Assembly: GCA_900541935.1 (NCBI GenBank)
Contig: UQLZ01000084.1
Coordinates: 1 to 5,287, forward strand
From: an uncultured Prevotellaceae bacterium
GTDB taxonomy: Bacteria; Bacteroidota; Bacteroidia; Bacteroidales; Muribaculaceae
Direction: 5' to 3'
DNA length: 5,287 nucleotides
Within the stretch, counting starts at the first letter, position 1; each line of letters starts with the position of its first letter. Below the pieces are notes generated by a model. The model had not been told where the DNA came from, searched no databases, and saw only the letters and a list, made by a program, of their open reading frames with translations. Below are positions 1-5,066 of the stretch, one piece after another. A program made the position numbers and the translations under genes.

Positions 1-95
1 AGTCTCTTTCATTTTCTGTTACTTTTTAGTGTAACGCTATGGCAGGACTAGACAGTGTTATAAACAAAAAAGAGTGCATTAAAAATGCACTCTTA
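1..95. other. Probable host flank outside the element
   Basis: This stretch has no convincing gene. It ends with a hairpin terminator that follows directly on the tRNA 3' end read on the minus strand. A terminator just past a tRNA gene is what normal host sequence would supply, so I read these bases as the host side of an integration junction. A minus-strand ATG at 12-10 opens a frame that leaves the window after four codons, too few to call. The host assignment is an inference from the junction structure, because the uninterrupted site is not visible. Confidence 0.5.
66..94 (-). terminator. Rho-independent terminator of the tRNA gene (minus strand)
   Basis: Arms of 11 bases (70-80, AAGAGTGCATT, and 84-94, AATGCACTCTT) pair perfectly around a 3-base loop. 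Read on the minus strand, the stem follows the tRNA 3' end by one base and runs into a T tract (complement of the A run 66-71). On the plus strand there is no T tract, so it terminates leftward transcription. It would have ended the tRNA-Ser transcript before the element inserted. Confidence 0.8.
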
Positions 96-109
96 GCGGA
101 GAGAGAGGG
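96..109 (-). other. Integration core: 3' end of a tRNA-Ser gene (att site)
   Basis: On the minus strand these bases read CCCTCTCTCTCCGC. They fit the 3' end of a tRNA-Ser: CCCTC as the 3' strand of the T-stem, TCTCTCC as the 3' acceptor strand (partner GGAGAGA), and G as discriminator base. The next bases inward (minus strand GGTTCATAA) only loosely resemble a T-loop, and no GGAGAGA acceptor strand lies where the tRNA 5' end should be, near 180-190. So this is a duplicated core and not a whole tRNA. NBU2 of Bacteroides is known to integrate into tRNA-Ser genes. The exact core length cannot be fixed without the other junction. Confidence 0.7.
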
Positions 110-304
110 TTATGAACCTACTCCCCAATATCCTTGAAATTCAATTTCTTATCAATATGTCAAAGCCTTAGGGGGTACAACTTAAGTTACAAGAATAACG
201 CTTTTCTGTCACCTTTTGGCTGTTCGTTGTCTGCCTAAAACTACGGTTCAAAGATACGGCTTTCTTTTGATATATGCAAATCATTGAAAATAAATATTCT
301 GCGG

Positions 305-355
305 TTAGTGCAAGGTGCAAGCTATATATAGATATATACTTGCACCTTGCACTAA
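305..355. repeat. Long perfect inverted repeat built of tandem heptamers
   Basis: Arms of 17 bases, TTAGTGCAAGGTGCAAG (305-321) and CTTGCACCTTGCACTAA (339-355), are exact reverse complements. Each arm contains the heptamer GTGCAAG twice in direct tandem (308-314 and 315-321; inverted at 339-345 and 346-352). The 17-base AT spacer can itself fold with a single bulged C, leaving about a 2-base loop. No T tract follows on either strand, so it does not look like a terminator. Its place between the att core and the first gene suits a multimeric protein-binding site: an operator for the AraC protein at 406, integrase or excisionase arm sites, or an origin-type iteron. Confidence 0.8.
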
Positions 356-393
356 AAACTACCCTGTAATAAACAAGATACTACTAAAATAAG

Positions 394-401
394 TACATTT
401 G
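394..401 (+). promoter_or_regulatory. Bacteroides -7 box (TACATTTG) ahead of first AraC gene
   Basis: TACATTTG is a full match to the Bacteroides TAnnTTTG -7 element. It ends only four bases before the ATG at 406. A transcript starting the usual few bases downstream would begin at or next to the start codon, giving a leaderless or nearly leaderless mRNA. No good TTTG -33 element lies about 20 bases upstream. The box may be fortuitous, and another promoter may lie beyond the 305-355 repeat. Confidence 0.4.
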
Positions 402-405
402 TAAA

Positions 406-1227
406 ATGATTCAAGAGGAGTTCAAATTTTACAAGCCATGTAAGTTGCTGCAACCTTATATAAGATATTATTGGGTATTCAAGAGCAATCGACCGCTGGA
501 TGCCTTTACTTATCCTATCGGTTGCCCTCAAATCATTTTCCATAAGCAAGCACCGTTATATATCCCTGAACTGAATGTTACACAAGACAAACTGACTGTC
601 AGCGGACAAGTTAATTTTTCATCCCATTTGTATGCTGACGGCAATACAGAAATGATAGTGGTTGTATTCCACCCTCACGCTATGAGTATGTTTCTGAACA
701 TACCGACTTCACTTTTTTATAATCAAGAAGTGTCCGGTTACAGCCTTGAAAACAAAAGTTTGAATGAACTGGCTACACGAATATTCGACTGTGAGAATAA
801 TTCTATTTGCATAAGCTATGTAGAAAAATGGCTGTTGTCACAAATTGCCGATAATTTAGCTGATACCACACACAGAATTAAAAGAATAGATGCCGCCATA
901 CAGCGAATATATATCACTCCGCAAATCTCTGTAAACGAATTATCTTCCATTGCCAGCCTAAGTAAAAAACAGTTTGAGCGGTTGTTTCATTCATTTGTAG
1001 GCATCAATCCCAAAGAATATACCCGTATCGTCCGCTTCCAAAAGGCTTTGGCGCAGATGCAGCATCAAGCGGGTAAAGAAATCAACCAGGCACAAATAGC
1101 ATACACCAGCGGTTATGCTGACCAGTCGCACTTTATCCGAGAGTTCAAGAAGTTCTGCGGATATACGCCCATGTCTTTGCTGAAAATATCAAATCCATAT
1201 TCCGATTTGTTCACCAATCCCGTATAA
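406..1227 (+). CDS. AraC-family transcriptional regulator (DUF6597-like N-terminus)
   Basis: This 273-residue protein is a predicted cytoplasmic DNA-binding regulator. The C-terminal AraC/XylS domain spans about 160-260. Its first helix-turn-helix is near 174-195 (VNELSSIASLSKKQFERLF) and the second near 226-248, followed by the family signature GYADQSHFIREFKKFCGYTP at 236-255. The N-terminal part (about 1-150), starting FKFYKPCKLLQPYIRYYWVF, resembles the DUF6597 sensor-type domain often found in Bacteroidetes AraC proteins; its ligand is unknown. No signal peptide or membrane segment is seen. The start at 406 places this conserved N-terminus directly after the Met, and no internal Met offers a better choice. 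A CatA-like acetyltransferase gene follows after 62 bases on the same strand, making it the likely target. The 305-355 repeat upstream is a candidate self-operator (inference). Confidence 0.85.
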   Translation: MIQEEFKFYKPCKLLQPYIRYYWVFKSNRPLDAFTYPIGCPQIIFHKQAPLYIPELNVTQDKLTVSGQVNFSSHLYADGNTEMIVVVFHPHAMSMFLNIPTSLFYNQEVSGYSLENKSLNELATRIFDCENNSICISYVEKWLLSQIADNLADTTHRIKRIDAAIQRIYITPQISVNELSSIASLSKKQFERLFHSFVGINPKEYTRIVRFQKALAQMQHQAGKEINQAQIAYTSGYADQSHFIREFKKFCGYTPMSLLKISNPYSDLFTNPV

Positions 1228-1265
1228 ATGTCCCGTTTGTTCTATCCGGGTTCAAACGCTTCTCC

Positions 1266-1273
1266 TACTTTTG
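1266..1273 (+). promoter_or_regulatory. Bacteroides -7 box (TACTTTTG) ahead of CatA-like gene
   Basis: TACTTTTG fully matches TAnnTTTG and ends 16 bases before the ATG at 1290. A TTTG occurs at 1236-1239, but the 26-base spacing is longer than the usual 19-21, so the -33 element is weak. A weak -33 would suit a promoter that needs an activator such as the AraC protein just upstream. Confidence 0.45.
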
Positions 1274-1289
1274 CCGTCTGATTCATTAA

Positions 1290-1928
1290 ATGAAAATAGC
1301 ATTAAGTATGAAAGAAGTAAATCCCCAAGAAACCAGCCGGGCATACGCCTTTGAAATGTGGATGAACGCACCCATGCCAATGGTGACGTTCTTTAAGACA
1401 CTCAACGTGTCACGCCTTGTGAAAATCAGTCGGAAATCGGGCATGAAGTTTAATATGTTGATGTGCTGGTGCATCGGCAAAGCCGCAAGGAGCGTGAAAG
1501 AATTTTATCTGCTGCCCGTAAACGACAAACTGATGCAGTACGATACCATTGCAGTAAACACCATTGTCGCCAACAGAAAGGGCGAGGTAAGTTCGTGTGA
1601 TGTTCCTTTCTGTGATGATTTATCTTTATTTAATCAACACTATCTGCAACTAACCAAACAAGTGGCTGAAAGTTGCGTCAATCACGACTTGACGGAAAGC
1701 ATGGTTATCGGAACTTCCGCCTTGGCACAATATGAAATAGACGGGGCTGTCGGGATGTATAGCGGCATTTTTAATAATCCGTTTCTTATTTGGGGCAAAT
1801 ACAAACGTCGCCTGATGAAAACGACGCTCACCGTTTCTTTCCAGTTCCACCACACGCAAATGGACGGGGCGCACGCTTCCCGCTTTTTAGATGGGGTTCA
1901 GAAAGAAATCAACCAAATGAAAATATAG
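1290..1928 (+). CDS. CatA-like O-acetyltransferase (chloramphenicol acetyltransferase family)
   Basis: At 212 residues this is close to the usual length of type A chloramphenicol acetyltransferases, which move an acetyl group from acetyl-CoA to the drug's 3-hydroxyl and act as cytoplasmic trimers. The catalytic motif HHxxxDG is present as HHTQMDG at 187-193, with His188 the expected general base and Asp192 the structural partner. The preceding IWGKYKRR stretch (about 168-175) lines up with the MGKY region of classical CATs. The region that is SFT in classical CATs reads differently here (near SALAQYE, 143-149), so the acceptor may not be chloramphenicol. The start could also be the in-frame ATG at 1308 (206 residues); neither has a Shine-Dalgarno. 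Base composition is richer in G+C than the next genes (29 of 60 bases at 1441-1500 versus 12 of 60 at 2821-2880), consistent with separate acquisition as cargo. It is probably controlled by the AraC gene upstream. Confidence 0.8.
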   Translation: MKIALSMKEVNPQETSRAYAFEMWMNAPMPMVTFFKTLNVSRLVKISRKSGMKFNMLMCWCIGKAARSVKEFYLLPVNDKLMQYDTIAVNTIVANRKGEVSSCDVPFCDDLSLFNQHYLQLTKQVAESCVNHDLTESMVIGTSALAQYEIDGAVGMYSGIFNNPFLIWGKYKRRLMKTTLTVSFQFHHTQMDGAHASRFLDGVQKEINQMKI

Positions 1929-1939
1929 TTGAAAACAAC

Positions 1940-1979
1940 TTTGGAAAATAAAAGGTAAAATTGGCGAGATTGGACAATC
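1940..1979. promoter_or_regulatory. Candidate operator: TTGG repeats and a GATTG/CAATC palindrome
   Basis: TTGG occurs three times in one orientation, at 1941, 1961 and 1970, roughly two and one helical turns apart. The last overlaps a palindrome, GATTG-GA-CAATC, at 1968-1979. The group lies 20-60 bases upstream of the -7 box of the AraC-GyrI gene, where an AraC-family activator would bind paired direct half-sites. Short motifs like these can arise by chance in AT-rich DNA, so support is weak. Confidence 0.3.
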
Positions 1980-1999
1980 ATATATCTATGAAAACTCTA

Positions 2000-2007
2000 T
2001 AATTTTG
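2000..2007 (+). promoter_or_regulatory. Bacteroides -7 box (TAATTTTG) of the AraC-GyrI/GNAT/rteC operon
   Basis: TAATTTTG fully matches TAnnTTTG and ends 18 bases before the ATG at 2026, a plausible short leader. The nearest upstream TTGG (1970-1973) is 26 bases away, too far for a standard -33, which suggests activator dependence. It is the only good promoter-like site seen ahead of the three-gene run that ends at the terminator near 4550. Confidence 0.5.
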
Positions 2008-2025
2008 CAAATTATATTGTTATAG

Positions 2026-2865
2026 ATGAAAAATAGCACCGAAAATATATATAAACAGAAGGTCAATCAAGTAATTGATTACATAAATTCCAATTTGCAT
2101 CAGCCATTACAGTTGAATGTAATAGCCGATATAGTAAATATGTCTCAACGGCAATTACTTCGGATGATGAGTTCTGCTCTGAAAGAACCATTATATACTT
2201 ATGTGGCAAGGCAACGTGTAGAACGAGCCGTACTATATATGCAAATTGAAGATATGAGTTTACAGAATTTGGCTGGGTTAGTCGGCTACGACAATCCACA
2301 ATCATTCTCCAAAGCATTTAAGAAACAATTCGGTGTTTCTCCAAAAGCCTATATCAGTAAATTAAAGAAGCGATTAAAAGAGTTTGTACATGATGGAAAG
2401 CAGTATGACTTACATTCTGATGCTTATGATTTTGAGGGATTAGATTTAGTATATATCCGTATATGGGGCAAGTATGGAGAGGAAGAGCCTTATGAAACAG
2501 CGTGGAGTAAATTGATACATTTCTTAAAGAAAAATGACTTACTTACATCCGACACACGCTTTATCGGGTTAAGTTTTGACGACCCTAATGTAACAAAATC
2601 TAATCAATGTCGTTTCTATGCCTGTGCATCAGTGCAAAAAGAAATTATACCCACTTGCGAATTTGGTACAATCCGGCTACCACAGGGTAAATATGCGGTC
2701 TATACGTTGCAGGGATATTATACTGATTTGCAGGACTGGTATAACATCATTAACGTAAGTCAAGAATATTCACTTCGTCATGGGATGTCTTTTGAGGAAT
2801 ATATCAATTATTCAAAAGAAAATAGAAATGATAACATTACAAAAATCTACATACCTATAAAATAA
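2026..2865 (+). CDS. AraC-family regulator fused to a GyrI-like effector domain
   Basis: The 279-residue protein has its DNA-binding half first: an AraC domain at about 10-112, with helix-turn-helix segments near 29-50 and 79-102 and the tail GYDNPQSFSKAFKKQFGVSP (88-107). A basic linker leads to a GyrI/SbmC-like domain at about 135-279, recognisable by GLSFDDPNVT (181-190) and the closing FEEYINY...ITKIYIPI. GyrI-like domains in BmrR- and Rob-type regulators bind hydrophobic or cationic small molecules, so this should be a ligand-responsive activator; the ligand is unknown. The GNAT gene starts 8 bases after the stop, and rteC follows on the same strand with no terminator between, so the three probably share a transcript. 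The protein likely acts on its own promoter, near the TTGG repeats at 1941-1973 (inference). Confidence 0.88.
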   Translation: MKNSTENIYKQKVNQVIDYINSNLHQPLQLNVIADIVNMSQRQLLRMMSSALKEPLYTYVARQRVERAVLYMQIEDMSLQNLAGLVGYDNPQSFSKAFKKQFGVSPKAYISKLKKRLKEFVHDGKQYDLHSDAYDFEGLDLVYIRIWGKYGEEEPYETAWSKLIHFLKKNDLLTSDTRFIGLSFDDPNVTKSNQCRFYACASVQKEIIPTCEFGTIRLPQGKYAVYTLQGYYTDLQDWYNIINVSQEYSLRHGMSFEEYINYSKENRNDNITKIYIPIK

Positions 2866-2873
2866 ATAGAATC

Positions 2874-3485
2874 ATGGAAAATAATTTACCTAAATATATA
2901 ACGCTGACAGAAAATAATATAGATAAAGACCATATCTGTTGCGCATTCTCTGACAAAAAATGCTTGGCGGGGTATGAGTTGAAAAAAGAGTGGCTAACGA
3001 AAGAATTTGCCAATGGCTATGTTTTCAGGCGGCTTGATGCACGAGCCAAAGTTTTTATAGAATATGTTCCTGCTGAATATGCGTGGCTTCCGGTTACTGC
3101 TCCCAATTATTTAATGATTAATTGTTTTTGGGTTTCAGGGCAGTATAAAGGACAAGGGCATGGATATAATTTGCTTCAATCTGTAATTGAAGATGCTAAA
3201 AAGCAACAGAAGAATGGATTAGTCACTGTTGTGGGTACAAAAAAGAACCATTTCATGAGCGATACGAAATGGTTATTGAAACACGGATTTGAAGAAATAG
3301 AAAGGCTTCCGAATGGCTTTTCATTGTTGGCGATGAATATTTGTGACAATGGTGTAGTTCCATATTTTAATGACTGCGCAAAAATCGGAGAATGTACCGA
3401 TAAACAAGGACTGGTTGCCTATTATTCAAGTCGTTGTCCATACACGGATTATTATGTAAATGGAATGTTACGTGTTCTTGCATAA
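2874..3485 (+). CDS. GNAT-family N-acetyltransferase, truncated before its YoaP-like C-terminus
   Basis: This 203-residue product has a GNAT fold that uses acetyl-CoA to acetylate an amine; the substrate is unknown. The acetyl-CoA pyrophosphate-binding motif is YKGQGHGYNLL (91-101), preceded by the strand LMINCFWVSG (80-89), and a later GNAT strand-helix segment is FMSDTKWLLKHGFEE (127-141). After about residue 180 a second domain begins (YYSSRCPYTDYY, 184-194) that resembles the YoaP-like C-terminal domain found after some GNAT modules and looks thioredoxin-like around its Cys-Pro. It breaks off at a TAA at 3483-3485, while the same frame stays open for 53 more codons of matching sequence. 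The GNAT module is whole and may still be active; the second domain is cut in the middle. The gene lies 8 bases after the AraC-GyrI gene and probably shares its transcript. Confidence 0.8.
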   Translation: MENNLPKYITLTENNIDKDHICCAFSDKKCLAGYELKKEWLTKEFANGYVFRRLDARAKVFIEYVPAEYAWLPVTAPNYLMINCFWVSGQYKGQGHGYNLLQSVIEDAKKQQKNGLVTVVGTKKNHFMSDTKWLLKHGFEEIERLPNGFSLLAMNICDNGVVPYFNDCAKIGECTDKQGLVAYYSSRCPYTDYYVNGMLRVLA

Positions 3486-3647
3486 GAAAAGAGTATTCCT
3501 TTAAAAGTAATCAAGCTGGAAACGAGAGAACAGGCACAAAGTTCTCCCACACCAGCCACTATTTTTTCTCTTTTTTACAATGGAAAGTTTGTAACTACGG
3601 ATTTAAGCGTTTGTACAGAATCTAAATTTATAAAATTAGTAAAATGA
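3486..3647 (+). pseudogene. Severed C-terminal part of the GNAT/YoaP-like gene
   Basis: Directly after the TAA the same frame continues GAA AAG AGT ATT CCT and reads on for 53 codons to TGA at 3645-3647. The translation includes PLKVIKLETREQAQ, then SSPTPATIFSLFYNGKF, then VTTD, which fits the second half of a thioredoxin-like YoaP domain: a proline before a strand, then a strand-turn ending in NGKF. Together with the upstream part the gene would encode about 257 residues. One substitution to TAA (for example from AAA, GAA or CAA) explains the break; no frameshift is needed. The restored stop overlaps the ATG of rteC (ATGA, 3644-3647). Readthrough, or a sequencing error at one base, are alternatives. 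Confidence 0.75.
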
Positions 3648-4489
3648 AAGAGTTGGCTAATAATATATTAGCCCAAATAGAGGTCGATATTTCGGAAATC
3701 GACCTCTACGGCTATAATATTATTGATGTTTCTCTTTCAATAGTACATAGGCTGCAAACAGCTCTCAATGATTTGAGGATGAAAATACAAACCTATATAT
3801 TTCCAACCAAAGAGGACGAAATTTTATTTTTCAAAACTCAGAAACCGGAAATACTCGGTCGGTTGCTATTCTTCTATAAGATATACAAGATTGAAACACA
3901 ATGTCCTAATGGTAGCGATGAAGTGATTAGGAATTATATCAATCGGGAACTGGATAATCTGACCTATTTCTTCAATCGCAATTTGGACTTTTATCAATAC
4001 TACCGTTCACATTCCACTGTGTATGATGAATATTATTTTGTTCGTGGAAAAGCGGATTTACGATTATGTACCGATAGCGCACAATTCGATAAAGACCCGA
4101 ATTTCTCAACAGGATATGATTATAAGGTGGCTAAAATCATAGCCAATGAAATGCTGCGCATCTATCTGAATAAACGATTGGTGAAACTGGGAACTAATAA
4201 TCAGATAGAAGATAATCTACAAAGATGCTTCAAATACCCGTTCCGTTTCACAGGCAAAAAGTCATATCTTATCGAACTGGGATATTCTCTTGTATCTTCG
4301 GGCGACATCAATAATGGCAACGTGGAAATAAAAGAAATGATGAATTTCCTTAGTACGATATTCCACATTGATTTAGGGGATTATTACGCTTCATATATAG
4401 CCATGAAAGAGAGAAAAGACCGAACGGCGTATCTTCATCATCTGATAGATAATCTTGTTAAACGGATGAATGAAGACGATATGAAATAA
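3644..4489 (+). CDS. rteC: RteC-family regulator of mobile-element excision
   Basis: The 281-residue protein matches the RteC family along its length. Landmarks are the helical segment EILGRLLFFYKIYKIE (69-84), FYQYYRS (116-122), FSTGYDYKVAKIIANEML (154-171) and a C-terminal winged-helix-like half with GYSLVSSGDINNG (213-225) and HIDLGDYY (241-248). In CTnDOT, RteC is made in response to RteA/RteB and binds upstream of the xis2c-xis2d-orf3-exc operon to activate excision. Here no rteA or rteB is seen; the gene instead closes the AraC-GyrI/GNAT run, and a small Xis-like gene follows after 217 bases. The start at 3644 gives the family N-terminus and overlaps the ancestral stop of the previous gene as ATGA. 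There is no Shine-Dalgarno. Two perfect hairpins lie inside the first 65 coding bases. A strong terminator follows the stop. Being a homologue, it need not control the same operon as in CTnDOT. Confidence 0.88.
   Translation: MKELANNILAQIEVDISEIDLYGYNIIDVSLSIVHRLQTALNDLRMKIQTYIFPTKEDEILFFKTQKPEILGRLLFFYKIYKIETQCPNGSDEVIRNYINRELDNLTYFFNRNLDFYQYYRSHSTVYDEYYFVRGKADLRLCTDSAQFDKDPNFSTGYDYKVAKIIANEMLRIYLNKRLVKLGTNNQIEDNLQRCFKYPFRFTGKKSYLIELGYSLVSSGDINNGNVEIKEMMNFLSTIFHIDLGDYYASYIAMKERKDRTAYLHHLIDNLVKRMNEDDMK
3655..3673. repeat. Hairpin 1 inside the start of rteC
   Basis: GGCTAATA (3655-3662) and TATTAGCC (3666-3673) are perfect 8-base arms around a 3-base loop, with flanking TT and AA able to add pairs across a bulged C. 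It covers codons 4-10 of rteC and could fold in mRNA close to the initiation site. Confidence 0.6.
3678..3708. repeat. Hairpin 2 inside the start of rteC
   Basis: TAGAGGTCGAT (3678-3688) and ATCGACCTCTA (3698-3708) are perfect 11-base arms around the loop ATTTCGGAA. It starts four bases after hairpin 1 and covers codons 12-22. No T tract follows, so it is not a standard terminator. An mRNA structure limiting translation, or a palindromic protein site in DNA, are both possible. Confidence 0.65.
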
Positions 4490-4510
4490 TCTCCAGTGTT
4501 CCAGTATGTA

Positions 4511-4550
4511 AGAAGTACCATGTTCTCCCCAACACGGTACTTTCTTTTTA
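4511..4550 (+). terminator. Rho-independent terminator after rteC
   Basis: AAGTACCATGTT (4513-4524) pairs with AACACGGTACTT (4531-4542) with a single A-C mismatch, closing the loop CTCCCC. TCTTTTTA follows. It starts 23 bases after the rteC stop, so it marks the end of the AraC-GyrI/GNAT/rteC transcript and separates it from the helix-turn-helix gene at 4707. Confidence 0.85.
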
Positions 4551-4675
4551 TGGTGAAATCTACTTTGAAAAATGACATTTTTGGGAGCTTTTACGCCAAT
4601 ATTCCCCTAAAAATAGCTTGAAAAAAGTAATACCATGATAGATATAACCATGACTTTTAGGTTATTTCTTCTCCC
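4551..4675. promoter_or_regulatory. Candidate operator region before the Xis-like gene
   Basis: This stretch holds several symmetric motifs. AAAAATG-A-CATTTTT (4568-4582) is a perfect 15-base palindrome. ATTTTTGGGA (4577-4586) and TCCCCTAAAAAT (4602-4613) form an imperfect inverted pair about 15 bases apart. ATAACC (4644-4649) and GGTTAT (4660-4665) form another pair, and ACCATGA is directly repeated at 4632 and 4647. CTnDOT RteC binds inverted half-sites upstream of its excision promoter, so one of these could be the RteC site here. Which one, if any, cannot be told by eye. Confidence 0.4.
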
Positions 4676-4683
4676 GAACTTTG
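4676..4683 (+). promoter_or_regulatory. Promoter-like -7 box (GAACTTTG) before the helix-turn-helix gene
   Basis: GAACTTTG matches TAnnTTTG except at the first base and ends 23 bases before the ATG at 4707. A T-rich TTTT at 4655-4658, 17 bases upstream, is a poor -33 candidate. A weak core promoter beside inverted repeats is consistent with activation by RteC (inference). Confidence 0.4.
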
Positions 4684-4706
4684 CGGCAAATCAATAAGTT
4701 AGCAAT

Positions 4707-5066
4707 ATGGAGATTATAACATTTGAGTCAAAAGCCTATAAGGAACTTGACAACAAGATTACCGCCATAGCAGACTACATTTTCAATCACTTGGACGAAA
4801 ACAAGACTGATGAAGATGAAATTTGGGTGGATAGTTACGAAGTCTGCACGTTCCTGAAAATCAGTGACCGTACTTTACAACGCCTACGGGCGGCAGGAAT
4901 GATTTCTTACTCCGACATCAAGGGTCATTACTTTTACAAGATTAAGGAAGTAAAGCGAATGTTGGAAGAACGCCTGATTAAGCGTGATAAGGAGTGTATA
5001 AATGAACTGATAACCAATCATCAGAAATATGTTAAGGAAAGAAGAAATTCTAAGCAGAACAAATAA
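4707..5066 (+). CDS. Small helix-turn-helix DNA-binding protein, excisionase-like
   Basis: This 119-residue protein has a charged helical N-terminus (1-38) and a MerR/excisionase-type winged helix-turn-helix at about 41-90: WVDSYEVCTFLKISDRTLQRL as the two helices, then SYSDIKGHYFYKI as the wing, then the helix EVKRMLEERL. It ends in a lysine- and arginine-rich tail. Such proteins are common in Bacteroides mobile elements as recombination directionality factors (CTnDOT Xis2c/Xis2d) or small regulators next to primase genes (NBU1 orf2/orf2x type). The position right after rteC supports a role in excision or mobilization, but no specific homologue can be assigned. The last 38 bases overlap the start of the next gene in another frame, implying translational coupling. 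Confidence 0.75.
   Translation: MEIITFESKAYKELDNKITAIADYIFNHLDENKTDEDEIWVDSYEVCTFLKISDRTLQRLRAAGMISYSDIKGHYFYKIKEVKRMLEERLIKRDKECINELITNHQKYVKERRNSKQNK

Larger units (their letters stand above)
110..405. other. Non-coding element end, 296 nt
   Basis: No open frame of useful length is seen here on either strand. The stretch holds several short palindromes: TTGAAATTCAA at 134-144, AACTTAAGTT at 179-188, and the large inverted repeat at 305-355. Sequence next to an attachment core commonly carries the arm-type sites for a tyrosine integrase and its excisionases, so these palindromes are candidates for such sites. That is an inference from position only; no known arm-site consensus was recognised. 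Confidence 0.4.

Noticed and set aside
1..12. Start of a host gene on the minus strand (ATG at 12-10)
   Set aside because: Only four codons are visible, with no promoter or family evidence.
96..190. A complete tRNA gene on the minus strand
   Set aside because: Only the 3' acceptor and T-stem strand fit. There is no GGAGAGA 5' acceptor strand, no anticodon arm, and the T-loop reads TTCATAA with no proper stem partner.
305..355. Inverted repeat taken as a transcription terminator
   Set aside because: Neither strand has a T tract after the stem, and no gene ends just before it on either strand.
352..549. Minus-strand open frames opposite the main genes (also 1286-1480, 1650-1874, 2063-2317, 4884-5084)
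   Set aside because: Each lies largely opposite a well-supported plus-strand gene, shows no recognisable domain and has no promoter-like box.
3483..3510. A frameshift as the cause of the GNAT truncation
   Set aside because: The downstream YoaP-like sequence is in the same frame as the GNAT (both start positions are multiples of three), so a single nonsense codon is enough.
3434..3625. A separate 63-residue gene starting inside the GNAT gene
   Set aside because: It is in a different frame. The frame that shows conserved-looking protein here is the one continuing from the GNAT gene past the TAA.
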